A stretch of DNA of 64,000 nt from Desulfosporosinus acididurans (GCF_001029285.1 NZ_LDZY01000008.1:170484-234483); one strand, 5' to 3'. Positions 9,693-17,718 are shown, numbered from the stretch's first letter. Made by a program: numbers and translations. The notes: a model not told the origin generated them from the sequence alone.

Positions 9693-9729
9693 AAGCAAGG
9701 GGGAATCGTGAAACATTGCCCCCTTGCTT
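9693..9729 (-). terminator. Intercistronic hairpin between mglB and mglA
   Basis: An 11-bp perfect repeat, AAGCAAGGGGG / CCCCCTTGCTT, with a 15-base loop lies between the mglB stop and the mglA start. Only a weak T-rich stretch follows, so partial termination or mRNA stabilisation is likelier than full termination. Such a hairpin typically lets the binding protein be made in excess of the ATPase and permease. Confidence 0.65.
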
Positions 9730-9773
9730 TATACAATGTAATAATCAAGCCAAATGGTTTGCGAAGAAGAATA

Positions 9774-10814
9774 TTATTGGGCGTCTGCTATATTAGCCTT
9801 AGTAATTTTTTTGTAAGGAACCCACACATATTTGCCGTCAGTAATATCGTATCCTGTATTATCTTTACTGGGAGTCAATCCTTTAGCTAGGGCAACTGCC
9901 AGGTTAAGGGTCGCTGCACCTTGATTCTTGGCATCATTTAAAACAGTTCCTAAAAGAGTTCCGTCTTTCAGTGCCTGCAGGCCGGGAGCTGTTGCGTCGA
10001 CACCGACGACAGGCATATATTTATTATTTGTGAAGTAACCTTTGGCTTTCAATGCTTCGATAGCACCTAAAGCCATATCATCGTTATTAGCAAGAACGGC
10101 TTCGATTTTATCTCCATGAGAACCTAAGAAAGCAGCCATTTTATCCTGAGCTTTAGAACGATCCCACATTGCGGTGTCCTGAGCAAGTATGTTCACTTTG
10201 ATTCCGGCATCTTCAATTGCCTTTACAGAATATTTAGTACGGGCGATAGCGTCTTGATGTCCGGGTTCACCCTGGAGCATAACAATATCCATGACTCCGT
10301 CTTTGTTTTTGTCCATTTCCGGATGAGCCTTCCAATAATCTACGAGGATTTGTCCCTGCATGATGCCGGATTCTTCGGCTTTGGCACCAACATAATATAC
10401 TTTGTCCCATTTGTTCATATCATTAGTCTGAGGTTCGCGATTAAAAAAGACAACAGGAGTGTTTGCAGCTTTAGCCTTATCGATAATAACCCCGGCAGCG
10501 GTAAGGTCTACCGGATTTATTGCCAGAGCATTGACTTTCTTATTAATAAAGAGGTCTACTTTATCATTTTGCGTAGGCTGGGAGTTTTGACTATCTACGA
10601 TGTCAACAGTGGCTTTCCCTTGAGCAGCATTGGAAATGGCATTGCGAACACCAGTCATGAACGTGTCATCAAACTTGTAGATAGCGACACCGATCGTGGG
10701 CTTTTTGTCCGATGTGCCTGATGAGCTTGAACTTGTGGTTGAGGTTGAGCCTGCACCACAGCCGGCTAAAAAGAGCATGGCTCCGGCGAGCATCGCTGGA
10801 AGAAGTTTTTTCAT
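9774..10814 (-). CDS. mglB: D-galactose/methyl-galactoside-binding lipoprotein MglB
   Basis: 346 residues. The signal peptide MKKLLPAMLAGAMLFLAGCG ends in a lipobox (LAGC), so the protein is anchored to the outer face of the membrane. The mature part is a type I periplasmic-binding fold. IGVAIYKFDDTFM, VVFFNREP, LQGEPGHQDAIART and VLANNDDMALGA correspond to E. coli MglB positions, and DKNKDGVMD matches its EF-hand-like calcium loop. ATG at 10814 is chosen for AGGGAGGA five bases upstream, in front of the signal peptide. It is the first gene of mglBAC. Confidence 0.92.
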   Translation of the reverse strand: MKKLLPAMLAGAMLFLAGCGAGSTSTTSSSSSGTSDKKPTIGVAIYKFDDTFMTGVRNAISNAAQGKATVDIVDSQNSQPTQNDKVDLFINKKVNALAINPVDLTAAGVIIDKAKAANTPVVFFNREPQTNDMNKWDKVYYVGAKAEESGIMQGQILVDYWKAHPEMDKNKDGVMDIVMLQGEPGHQDAIARTKYSVKAIEDAGIKVNILAQDTAMWDRSKAQDKMAAFLGSHGDKIEAVLANNDDMALGAIEALKAKGYFTNNKYMPVVGVDATAPGLQALKDGTLLGTVLNDAKNQGAATLNLAVALAKGLTPSKDNTGYDITDGKYVWVPYKKITKANIADAQ

Positions 10815-10878
10815 TTGAATCCTCCCTTTAATTAGTTTTTTCACAAAATTGACTTAGTAAATTTAATTTCTTAAGTCT

Positions 10879-10908
10879 ATTATAGTGTTCGCTATTCTGA
10901 GTAGTCAA
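10879..10908 (-). promoter_or_regulatory. Sigma-A-type promoter of mglBAC
   Basis: On the minus strand TTGACT and TATAAT are separated by 18 bases, and the -10 ends about 65 bases before the mglB start. The remaining intergenic DNA up to the divergent degV gene (10,909-11,186) is AT-rich with no gene; no clear ROK or CcpA operator was recognised. Confidence 0.65.
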
Positions 10909-11186
10909 GGACTTTATTTAAGCAGTTAGGTAAGCTCAAAAGGAACATTGTACCAAAAAGCTTTTAAAGTTAAGCGCTCTTCAAACATTATTAGTTCGTT
11001 AAATTAACCAAGTTAGTTATCACCATAGTGTATGCCTCCGCTTGAAGCCAGAAAAGGCCGTTCTGCTTGCGGAAAACAGTAAATAATTAAATAAAATGCC
11101 TGTCTTGTTGAAGGAGAATAGTGACGATAAGGCGAATAAAGTGATATCTTGAAAAGAATAATAATACAATAGACGGAGGATTTTAA

Positions 11187-12029
11187 ATGAAGAGGATCGC
11201 ACTGGTCACTGACAGTACGGCCGACCTGACCGAAGAAATAACTAAAGAGTATGACATTTACGTCATTCCCTTGAAAGTTAACTTTGGTGATCAAGAGTTT
11301 TTAGATGATGAGCTTTCCAGCGATGAGTTTTATCGGCGCTTAACTATAGAAGAAAAGCTTCCCCAAACCTCCCAACCATCACCTGAAGTTTTTCGACGAT
11401 TATATAGTAGGTTACTCGAAGAATATCAAGAGATTATTTCCATACACATCTCTTCTGCATTAAGCGGAACATTTAATGTGGCAAACTTGGCTAAAGAAAA
11501 GTTCAAAGAAAGGATACATCTTATCGACTCCAAAACTATTAGTCTCGGTATGGGCTTAATGCTGATCGAGGCTGCCCGAAACATCAAAGATGGATATGAC
11601 GCCGGGTGGATTGTCAATAATCTGGAGAAAGCCAGGAAAAATATCGAAACACTATTTACGCTGAATACCTTAGAATATCTGCAAAAAGGTGGTAGAATTG
11701 GCAGAGTCCAAGGCTTTATGGGATCTCTTTTAAACCTAAAGCCGATTATTCGTGTGGGAGACGATGGAGTCTATCATACTTATGCTAAGGCCCACAGCCA
11801 GAAAAAATCGCTTGAATGTGTAATTCAAGCTTTTCAGGATTTAGCCAAGGGGAGGAAACAAATCCGATTGGCTGTTGCACATGGAGCGGCAGAACAAGCT
11901 GGCCATTACCTTAAAGAAGCTTTAGAGAATGTATGTCAACTTCAAACAACGGTTTTCACACAGGTTGGGTCTGTTGTCGGTGTCCATACCGGTCCGGGAA
12001 CAATAGGTGCCGCTGTTCAGTTTGATTAG
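11187..12029 (+). CDS. DegV family fatty-acid-binding protein
   Basis: 280 residues, the usual DegV length. The N-terminal VTDSTADL motif, TSQPSP, IHISSALSGTF and LEYLQKGGRIGRVQG are hallmarks of the family, which binds a fatty acid between two domains and hands it to fatty-acid kinase FakA (family knowledge). No fakA is in the window. AGACGGAGGATTTTAA gives a good ribosome site. It is divergent from mglBAC and probably monocistronic or co-transcribed with the small membrane gene 51 bases downstream. Confidence 0.92.
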   Translation: MKRIALVTDSTADLTEEITKEYDIYVIPLKVNFGDQEFLDDELSSDEFYRRLTIEEKLPQTSQPSPEVFRRLYSRLLEEYQEIISIHISSALSGTFNVANLAKEKFKERIHLIDSKTISLGMGLMLIEAARNIKDGYDAGWIVNNLEKARKNIETLFTLNTLEYLQKGGRIGRVQGFMGSLLNLKPIIRVGDDGVYHTYAKAHSQKKSLECVIQAFQDLAKGRKQIRLAVAHGAAEQAGHYLKEALENVCQLQTTVFTQVGSVVGVHTGPGTIGAAVQFD

Positions 12030-12080
12030 TCAAGATTTGGCATTAATTCTGATGAAGATTTTTCCTTAAAGGTGATGACT

Positions 12081-12245
12081 ATGAAGTATATTGAGTTGGC
12101 AATCGCGATAGGAATAGTTTTACTTTTTGCTTATTGGTCGAGGTATTGCCGTCGTCGACCAGAAAGGAAAAAGGTCAAGAAAGCCTCGAAAATATATCCT
12201 TTAAAGAAAAGGTCGAGACAAACAAAATTGCGCAGAATTAAATAG
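12081..12245 (+). CDS. Small single-pass membrane protein, 54 aa
   Basis: A short frame begins at ATG after AAAGGTGATGACT. Residues 3-20 are a hydrophobic helix (IELAIAIGIVLLFAYW), followed by a strongly basic tail of Arg and Lys clusters. This is the pattern of small Nin/Cout membrane proteins. No family is recognised. It follows degV on the same strand and may be transcribed with it. Confidence 0.5.
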   Translation: MKYIELAIAIGIVLLFAYWSRYCRRRPERKKVKKASKIYPLKKRSRQTKLRRIK

Positions 12246-12325
12246 ATGGTTTTTAAGCTCTTCACTGCAGAGATCGCCAAACTATAGTCTATAACTCCGA
12301 AAAAGGAGTGTTATATAAATGAGTG

Positions 12326-12366
12326 ACCTGGCTAAACTTTCTTGGAATAGATAGTTAACCAGGTCT
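12326..12366 (+). terminator. Hairpin terminator after degV and the 54-aa gene
   Basis: GACCTGGCTAA and TTAACCAGGTC form a stem with one mismatch and a 19-base loop, followed by TTATTTTCGTT. The rest of 12,246-12,544 shows no gene; an 11-codon frame with a good ribosome site overlaps the stem and is probably spurious. Confidence 0.55.
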
Positions 12367-12544
12367 TATTTTCGTTATATTTTCAGGCAGTATTGCTGCG
12401 CTACTGATGAACGTGAGTTTGTGTCCTGAATGGACATAATGACTTTGCAGCAAGATTGCTGAGCTATGACGTGTCGTAACTAAACCAGGCGGGCTTTGCA
12501 AAGACATAGGGTAAGAGTGTGAAGACGTGAATGCGGCTCTATAG

Positions 12545-13222
12545 TCATTGATCGTCAGAGATATCTATATTTGTCTTTTGGTTTTGCCTTGCTTTAACAA
12601 TGAGATAGATACCGGACAGGATGAGCAAAATTGGGATTAAACTGCTTTTAAGCATATAGTAATAATCCCAATTTCTAAATAATAGACGTACGAGATCAGA
12701 ATTTTCTATAACTCGCAATAGGCTAAGAAACCCAAGAACTGTAATAATGATGCCTAAGATGCGACGGTTCTTAAACAGCAACGAGTAATCAAACATTTGC
12801 TGCTCAAAGAGATCATGGTCGCACAGTAATTGACCTTCCGCCATTCTTCGCTTTAGACTATGGCTTTCAAAGAAACTAAAGAACCAAGTGGGGATTACGA
12901 TTAAGGGGATAAAAAAATCTAAATTAATATAATCGGCTATGACACATACACCCAAGGCGAGGATCATTAACTGCAAACCCCGCCGCATAAGCCCCATTTG
13001 CATATGAGCTGCACCAGGAATTAGGCTCGTACAGAAAAAGATGAATTTCTCGCTAAGGGATGACTTGTTTTTTGGCGGCAATTCGGAGAAAAGATTTTTT
13101 TGGATACATTGATGGCAGAGATTTTGGCCATCTATTTGAAGAGTACACTCTGGACATATTGGGTTTCTGCATTTTTCACAAAGAGCTTGGGCTTCTGCAT
13201 TAGGGTGATACTTACATTTCAT
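12545..13222 (-). CDS. B-box/zinc-ribbon membrane protein of the ECF sigma operon
   Basis: 225 residues. The first ~42 residues (CKYHPNAEAQALCEKC, CPECTLQ, CHQC) match B-box-type zinc fingers seen at the N-terminus of many clostridial membrane proteins. At least three hydrophobic segments follow (about 85-115, 150-170, 190-215). It lies 20 bases downstream of the anti-sigma gene and is the last gene of the operon. Its function is unknown; the context suggests a membrane-stress or envelope role. Confidence 0.7.
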   Translation of the reverse strand: MKCKYHPNAEAQALCEKCRNPICPECTLQIDGQNLCHQCIQKNLFSELPPKNKSSLSEKFIFFCTSLIPGAAHMQMGLMRRGLQLMILALGVCVIADYINLDFFIPLIVIPTWFFSFFESHSLKRRMAEGQLLCDHDLFEQQMFDYSLLFKNRRILGIIITVLGFLSLLRVIENSDLVRLLFRNWDYYYMLKSSLIPILLILSGIYLIVKARQNQKTNIDISDDQ

Positions 13223-13242
13223 TAAATTAGGCCTCCTTCGAG

Positions 13243-13752
13243 TTATTGGTTACTTTTGTTTTGATTGTCAGTTAAAGTATCAATTTTTATAAGAAGAGTG
13301 TGGGCCAGCTGATTCATTTTGGTGAAAGGGAGTATTATTTGCTTATTGAATCCACTATCTAATTGAGCAACTTGAGTGTTCAGCAAATTGGGAGATAAGG
13401 ACGATAGGTTCAAGGCGAAAAGGAGGAATCCGGCTGCCATCATACTGAACCCCCAATTTCTTAGTTCAATATGATAGGATGAGGCCGTCTCTTTTTGAGT
13501 TGGTTCTTTGTTAGAGTCTGCTTGGTATCCGCTTTTAGTAATAGTTTTCATGATGTTGAGTTTGAGGTCTGGTGGAGGATCGAAATTGATTTTCCCCCTT
13601 GCTAAAAGTTCGGCAGTTTCTTGGATTTGCCAAAGGGCATTTTGACATTCAGAGCATTGGGCCAGGTGGCTGCTCATTTCATCAAGTTTTTGTCTATCTA
13701 AACTTTTCTTATAATAACTGTGCCAATCATCCTTGCTTAGATAACAAGTCAT
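13243..13752 (-). CDS. Anti-sigma factor with zinc-finger (ZAS-like) domain
   Basis: 169 residues. The N-terminal part contains SSHLAQCSECQNALW, the His-x3-Cys-x2-Cys arrangement of zinc-binding anti-sigma domains. A single transmembrane helix lies near residues 115-137 (FSMMAAGFLLFALNL), followed by a short extracytoplasmic tail. ATG at 13752 follows AGGAGGTG with six bases spacing and overlaps the end of the sigma gene, so the two are translationally coupled. It probably holds the ECF sigma factor at the membrane until a signal arrives. Confidence 0.8.
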   Translation of the reverse strand: MTCYLSKDDWHSYYKKSLDRQKLDEMSSHLAQCSECQNALWQIQETAELLARGKINFDPPPDLKLNIMKTITKSGYQADSNKEPTQKETASSYHIELRNWGFSMMAAGFLLFALNLSSLSPNLLNTQVAQLDSGFNKQIILPFTKMNQLAHTLLIKIDTLTDNQNKSNQ

Positions 13753-14299
13753 GACCATCACCTCCTAATACTGAGTGTCTTAATTTTTCTTTCAGCATTT
13801 TGCGGGCTCGGAATAAGCGGGTTTCAATAGTCCTTTTTGAGGTATCCAATATATCTGCGATCTGCTGAGGACTAAAATCCTGGAAGTAGTATAAAATAAG
13901 TACAGTTCGGTAGATCTCATGTAAACTTCTAACCGCAGTCTGAATCTCTTCGGAAGATTCCTGGCGAAGAAGTATTTCTTCCGGACCTACACTTTTATCA
14001 AAGCGATTTTCTAAAGAAGCTGGCTCTATAAAGAGCGGCTTTTTTTTTCGAGACCAATCAAGGCAATGGTTAACGGCGATTCGGTAAAGCCATGTGGAAA
14101 AAGCCGAGCCTTGTTTAAATCTGGGAAGGCTGTTAAAGGTTTTGATAAAAATTTCTTGAGTGATGTCTTGGGCATCCTCAACGCTTTGAGTGTAGTAATA
14201 AGCGGTCCGGTATACTCCTGTTTGATAACGTTCAACGAGATCTTCAAATAGCCCCGCATTTCCATTTAGAATGCCGGTAATTAATTCGTTATCTTGCAA
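13727..14299 (-). CDS. ECF-type RNA polymerase sigma factor
   Basis: 190 residues with region 2 (QDITQEIFIKTFNSLPRFKQGSAFSTWLYRIAVNHCLD is split over this region) and region 4 (LILYYFQDFSPQQIADIL, then TSKRTIETRLFRARKML). This is the SigW/RpoE-like size. The start is TTG at 14299, preceded by AAGGCGGTGA; no better in-frame ATG is close. It heads a three-gene operon with its anti-sigma factor and a zinc-ribbon membrane protein. Autoregulation is likely, but no ECF promoter was identified with certainty. Confidence 0.9.
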   Translation of the reverse strand: MQDNELITGILNGNAGLFEDLVERYQTGVYRTAYYYTQSVEDAQDITQEIFIKTFNSLPRFKQGSAFSTWLYRIAVNHCLDWSRKKKPLFIEPASLENRFDKSVGPEEILLRQESSEEIQTAVRSLHEIYRTVLILYYFQDFSPQQIADILDTSKRTIETRLFRARKMLKEKLRHSVLGGDGHDLLSKQG

Positions 14300-14428
14300 A
14301 TATTTATCACCGCCTTACTACTGATTAGACGTTCTAAAGCTCAGATATACGTCAAGGAATTTTAGCTTTTTTAAAAGAAATTATACCAGCCTTCCACGGC
14401 GTGACTATCCATATCATGCCATGAAATG

Positions 14429-14445
14429 TGTTTAGCAAGTAAACA
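14429..14445. promoter_or_regulatory. Putative activator-binding inverted repeat (UAS), promoter 1
   Basis: TGTTTA, five bases, TAAACA: a perfect 6-bp-arm repeat centred 100 bases upstream of the -24 element. The geometry (6-5-6) is identical to the repeats ahead of the other three sigma-54 promoters, though the arm sequence differs (TGTTTA instead of TGTATR). Confidence 0.5.
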
Positions 14446-14536
14446 TAGTGTACCTGAATAAAACAAGGAACTCCTCAACTCATGTTAGGAGCTGTGAAAA
14501 TAAAGAGTTTTAAGTTAGAGAGAGAGGAAAGTCAGT

Positions 14537-14552
14537 TGGCATACAAATTGCA
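14537..14552 (+). promoter_or_regulatory. Sigma-54 (-24/-12) promoter 1, ferredoxin-MaoC operon
   Basis: TGGCAT and TTGCA with GG and GC exactly ten bases apart, the invariant sigma-54 spacing. It lies 78 bases before the first gene of the operon. The 14,300-14,630 gap otherwise holds the UAS repeat and the ECF sigma gene's upstream region. Confidence 0.8.
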
Positions 14553-14629
14553 ATCAATTCGATTTAGAGAGAGCTAATACGATCGACAGAGGAGGAACTA
14601 AGCAATTTAAGAAAAAGGAGGAATCTTGA

Positions 14630-15463
14630 ATGTGCTGGGTATGTGAAAAATATGGTAAGGGCGGGAAATGGTATCTTAATCCGGAAAATTACGCTCGCCG
14701 CCTTTATAAAATTCGTAAAGAAGGTAAAGAGGCTGCAGGGGCAGATGCAGACCCCCAAGCGGCGGGAATGGGAGCAGGTGTGGTGGCGGAATTAGTGAAA
14801 GCGAGGATCAGTGGAGACAGGGAATGGGAAAATGAAATTAAGCGAGAAGCTTTGGAACAGGCTTATCAAACACATTTTGGGCAGGTAGTTACCTTAGACG
14901 AATATTTGCAGATTTTAGACACGGCTTATCCTTTGGCCAAAATGACTTGTGGGTGTCGCCGTGTACAACGCGGTATGCCTGATGAAGAAAACTTCACCTG
15001 TATGGGGATAGGCCCAGGTATGTATAAATGGGAGCGCTGGCCTGAAACCTATCGAGGTGGTGTGGAATTTGTTACTCCCGCCGAAGCAAAAGAATGGGCA
15101 ATGATGAATCATAAAGAAGGACGTGTTCAAACTGTTGACGTTTTTGGTACGCCCTATATTGGCGGATTATGCCAATGTGAATACCCGGGTTGTGTAGCAG
15201 TTCGGAATAGAATTGACTACGATTTTAAGTTTTTATTAAAAGGACATTTTGTAGCCAAGGTTGATCGAGAAAAATGCACGGGTTGTAAAAGCTGTTTAGG
15301 GCGTTGTCAATTTAAAGCTCTAAACTTGGAAGTCTATACGAGTAAAGCCTATATCGATTTGGAGCAATGTTTTGGATGCGGACTTTGTGTGACGGCCTGC
15401 CCAAGCGGTGCTATACAACTGCTTGAGCGGCAAAGTATGCCCGGATTAGCAGAAAATTGGTAA
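14630..15463 (+). CDS. Cys-rich protein with C-terminal 2x[4Fe-4S] ferredoxin domain
   Basis: 277 residues. The C-terminal ~60 residues carry two cluster motifs (CTGCKSCLGRC and CFGCGLCVTACP), giving a bacterial-type ferredoxin module. The N-terminal ~210 residues are unusual: CWVC at the very start, then CGC followed by FTCMGIG, and CQCEYPGC, so up to eight further cysteines could bind metal. The N-terminal domain is not recognised. ATG follows AAAAAGGAGG. As first gene of a sigma-54 operon it probably passes electrons to or from the CoA-thioester chemistry encoded downstream; that role is inferred. Confidence 0.75.
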   Translation: MCWVCEKYGKGGKWYLNPENYARRLYKIRKEGKEAAGADADPQAAGMGAGVVAELVKARISGDREWENEIKREALEQAYQTHFGQVVTLDEYLQILDTAYPLAKMTCGCRRVQRGMPDEENFTCMGIGPGMYKWERWPETYRGGVEFVTPAEAKEWAMMNHKEGRVQTVDVFGTPYIGGLCQCEYPGCVAVRNRIDYDFKFLLKGHFVAKVDREKCTGCKSCLGRCQFKALNLEVYTSKAYIDLEQCFGCGLCVTACPSGAIQLLERQSMPGLAENW

Positions 15464-15476
15464 TGGAGGGAGTTAA

Positions 15477-15773
15477 ATGATTGCTCAAATAAATATCGAT
15501 TATGCCTTATGTCGAGATCCTTTAAATTGCCGCAAGTGTTTAAGCGTGTGCCCTTCTGTTGTTTTTGTCTGTGGGCCTACAAAAGTATGGAAAGGTCGGG
15601 AAAGCGATTCTCGTGAGTATAAAATTTTTGGTCGTTATTATGACAAGTGTTCCGGCTGCGGCGATTGTGTAAAGGTATGTCCTGCAAATGCTGTTCAGCT
15701 GATCTTTGTACCTCGTGAACAATTAGCCCGTAAGTTTCGTGAAGAACGAGCAGCTCAATTAAAGGAACGTTAG
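15477..15773 (+). CDS. 4Fe-4S dicluster ferredoxin-like protein
   Basis: 98 residues with one classical motif (CSGCGDCVKVCP) and one irregular motif in which the first cysteine is shifted (C-x6-C-x2-C-x3-CP), plus a 30-residue insertion between them (GPTKVWKGRESDSREYKIFG). The tail is highly charged. It lies 13 bases after the previous ferredoxin gene, with GGAGGGAG as ribosome site. It is probably a small soluble electron carrier or subunit working with the 277-residue protein. Confidence 0.75.
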   Translation: MIAQINIDYALCRDPLNCRKCLSVCPSVVFVCGPTKVWKGRESDSREYKIFGRYYDKCSGCGDCVKVCPANAVQLIFVPREQLARKFREERAAQLKER

Positions 15774-15811
15774 TTGTACATTAAGCTATTTCAGGATGGA
15801 GGGAGTATGGT

Positions 15812-16399
15812 ATGGATTTGGATTTTAAAGTCTTGCAAAAAATCAAGGGTAACCCCAGTGCCGAGGTGGCACCTAATCGACGTTTGAAGGTAAACCCGGG
15901 ACAAGACTATGTTTATGATATGCCTAAGGAATTGATCTATAACGTTAATAAAGAATTTCCGCTGGAAAATATGCTTAAGCAAGTAACTGACGCCGGAGAA
16001 GAGTCTTTGTCTATTCAGGGAAGGAAATTCATGACTATTTTAATCAGAGAAGCCGATTCTGAAAGATTTCGGGATCGAACAGCTGAGATGATTGAAAAAG
16101 TCGCCCAACAAACAGGTATACGTTTTCCCCATGTATTTGAGAGGTATATTGAATTGGGAATACTTGCGCTGCGTCCCCGAGATGCCTGGACGGTCACGGA
16201 GGCAACAACTAGGACTTTGAAAGTGCGCAGTTATAACTGTAGTTTAAGTAAACTTCTTGCTGAGAAAGGAGTTAATAATTGTGGCCTGTTTTGTTTGGCT
16301 GCAAACAAAACTGCAGCCGAAAGAATTGGAATAACATTAGATATAACTTGCGCTAAGGACAATATGGGGATTTGTGAGTTTACATATCGACCGCAGTAA
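15812..16399 (+). CDS. Conserved hypothetical protein, possible V4R-like C-terminus
   Basis: 195 residues, soluble, no signal peptide or membrane segment. The C-terminal third has four spaced cysteines (NCGLFC, ITC, GICEF); the final C-x6-CEF arrangement recalls V4R-type or aminothiazoline-carboxylate-hydrolase-like tails, but the match is too weak to assign. GGATGGAGGGAG supports the ATG. The gene sits in the sigma-54 operon between ferredoxin and MaoC genes, suggesting ligand or intermediate binding. Function unknown. Confidence 0.55.
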   Translation: MDLDFKVLQKIKGNPSAEVAPNRRLKVNPGQDYVYDMPKELIYNVNKEFPLENMLKQVTDAGEESLSIQGRKFMTILIREADSERFRDRTAEMIEKVAQQTGIRFPHVFERYIELGILALRPRDAWTVTEATTRTLKVRSYNCSLSKLLAEKGVNNCGLFCLAANKTAAERIGITLDITCAKDNMGICEFTYRPQ

Positions 16400-16413
16400 A
16401 GGGGGCATTTAAG

Positions 16414-16611
16414 TTGCATATTGGGCACAATCACGATGACATTGATCCGGAAAGCTTAGCTTTGAGGCATTATGGAGAGGGGATTTATCAAGAGTCATTG
16501 GGCAATTTCTCTGAGGCCTTAAATGAATATATGATGGCGAATGTATTAGATCCCAAGTTAGTGGCGGTTCAGAACAAACTTATCAGTTTGGGACAAAAAT
16601 TAAGTCTTTAA
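16414..16611 (+). CDS. Small TPR-like protein
   Basis: 65 residues. After a His-rich start (HIGHNHDD) it contains one tetratricopeptide-like helical pair (ALRHYGEGIYQESLGNFSEAL, split over residues 16-36, then YMMANVLDPKLVAVQNKL). The start is TTG after AAGGGGGC; no ATG fits. It lies between the unknown 195-residue protein and the MaoC pair in the same operon. Possibly a scaffold for the enzyme set; inferred only from context. Confidence 0.55.
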   Translation: MHIGHNHDDIDPESLALRHYGEGIYQESLGNFSEALNEYMMANVLDPKLVAVQNKLISLGQKLSL

Positions 16612-16652
16612 ATTACCGGGAATATCGATCGAGGAAGGAAGGTAGAAGGCTT

Positions 16653-17048
16653 TTGCTAAGAAAAGAATTAATTGGCAGAGAGAGTGAGTCGATTGTAGTA
16701 AAGATTAAGCCCGAAGAAGTGCGCCGTTTTGCCGAGGCTACGGGAGTTCCTTATAATGATCGAGTTCCGCCAACATTCGTAGGTACACTGTTACATGCTT
16801 CCATCGATGGAGTTGAATTGCCAATTGTCGGGATGATTCATGGTGAACAAAAAATAACCTATTCTCGTCAACTTCGAATTGGCGAAACTATTTCCTATAA
16901 AAAACGAGTTAAAGATATTTATGATCGAAGCGGTAAACTTGGAAAAATGACGTTTATTGTGCTGGAGACGATTGGGTATGACTTAACCGGAGAATTAGTA
17001 TTTTCCAGCAGTTCAATTATTATTGCTCAGGGAAAGGAGGATGCCTAA
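16653..17048 (+). CDS. MaoC-like dehydratase, N-terminal (FAS1-like) type subunit
   Basis: 131 residues. The fold is that of HadA-type or MaoC N-terminal hot-dog subunits: KIKPEEVRRFAEATGVPYND, PPTFVGTL and a C-terminal SSSSIIIA strand. Alone it lacks the catalytic hydratase-2 motif, which is supplied by the next gene; the two overlap at TAATG, so a heterodimer is likely. The start is TTG following GGAAGGAAGG. Proposed reaction: reversible hydration of an enoyl-CoA to a (3R)-hydroxyacyl-CoA. Confidence 0.75.
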   Translation: MLRKELIGRESESIVVKIKPEEVRRFAEATGVPYNDRVPPTFVGTLLHASIDGVELPIVGMIHGEQKITYSRQLRIGETISYKKRVKDIYDRSGKLGKMTFIVLETIGYDLTGELVFSSSSIIIAQGKEDA

Positions 17049-17449
17049 TGAAAAGTTTGTCTGATCATCAGGTATCTGAAAGGCTCCCTGTCCGTAAATG
17101 GATACCTACTCCCATGCAAATTCGTCAGTATGCCGAAGCTTCCGGGGATTTTAATCCTATCCACCTAGATGACAATTATGCCCGCCAGGCCGGTCTTGGA
17201 GGAGTGATAGCTCATGGCATGCTGTCAATGGCTCAAATGGCGGCAATGTTGACAGATTGGATTGGAGATGAAGGAATAATTTCCAAAATTGATGTTCGTT
17301 TTGAACAGATGGTGCGCCCGGGAGATACTGTCCTCTGCTCCGGTTTTATAAGGGCACGTTCGGAGAAGGTTTTAGTCTGTGATTTAGCGGCCTTTAATGA
17401 GCGTGACGAAAGAGTATTGTCAGGTTTAGCACATATAACAATTAATTAA
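17048..17449 (+). CDS. MaoC-like (R)-specific enoyl-CoA hydratase subunit
   Basis: 133 residues carrying the hydratase-2 motif YAEASGDFNPIHLDDNYA followed by GGVIAHGMLSM; the Asp and His of this motif are the catalytic pair in the family. It is the catalytic partner of the preceding MaoC_N-like gene, with which it overlaps. It closes the first sigma-54 operon; a strong terminator follows after about 100 bases. The chain length of the substrate cannot be read from sequence. Confidence 0.82.
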   Translation: MKSLSDHQVSERLPVRKWIPTPMQIRQYAEASGDFNPIHLDDNYARQAGLGGVIAHGMLSMAQMAAMLTDWIGDEGIISKIDVRFEQMVRPGDTVLCSGFIRARSEKVLVCDLAAFNERDERVLSGLAHITIN

Positions 17450-17529
17450 AACAGAGTTTTGAGTAATTCAAAGGGGAAGCAGTAACTGGAGAGAGCTATT
17501 TTTACAGTTCCCGGTTGATAATTGTCTGG

Positions 17530-17546
17530 TGTATGAATTCCATACA
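17530..17546. promoter_or_regulatory. Putative activator-binding inverted repeat (UAS), promoter 2
   Basis: TGTATG, five bases, CATACA, centred about 96 bases upstream of the -24 box of promoter 2. It matches the repeats ahead of promoters 3 and 4 (consensus TGTATR-N5-YATACA) and lies just before the terminator of the preceding operon. Confidence 0.6.
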
Positions 17547-17553
17547 TTTTGCA

Positions 17554-17588
17554 GCCCTCCTAAGAGTGTTAAGCACCCTTAGGAGGGC
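17554..17588 (+). terminator. Terminator of the ferredoxin-MaoC operon
   Basis: GCCCTCCTAAG and CTTAGGAGGGC form an 11-bp stem, extended by GTG/CAC after a mismatch, followed by GTTTTTAT. A typical intrinsic terminator lying between two sigma-54 transcription units. Confidence 0.85.
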
Positions 17589-17633
17589 GTTTTTATGCCA
17601 GGAGAAAGTAACTTTTGGCAGTGTAATTTCTCC

Positions 17634-17649
17634 TGGCATGTATTTTGCA
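17634..17649 (+). promoter_or_regulatory. Sigma-54 (-24/-12) promoter 2, dehydratase operon
   Basis: TGGCAT and TTGCA with exactly ten bases between GG and GC; it ends 70 bases before the ATG of the 4-hydroxybutyryl-CoA dehydratase-like gene. Confidence 0.85.
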
Positions 17650-17718
17650 AATAGATTACAACTATAAGAGATTTTTTTCGTTAAAATTTCCTGATTTGAT
17701 TTGGAGGAGGAAAACCAG

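Noticed and set aside
12319..12354. An 11-codon frame (MSDLAKLSWNR) with a good ribosome site
   Set aside because: It overlaps the first arm and loop of a terminator-like hairpin and has no gene behind it to act as a leader; probably chance.
17614..17632. A second sigma-54-like TTGGCAGTG just upstream of promoter 2
   Set aside because: No TTGC-type -12 box lies at the required ten-base spacing.
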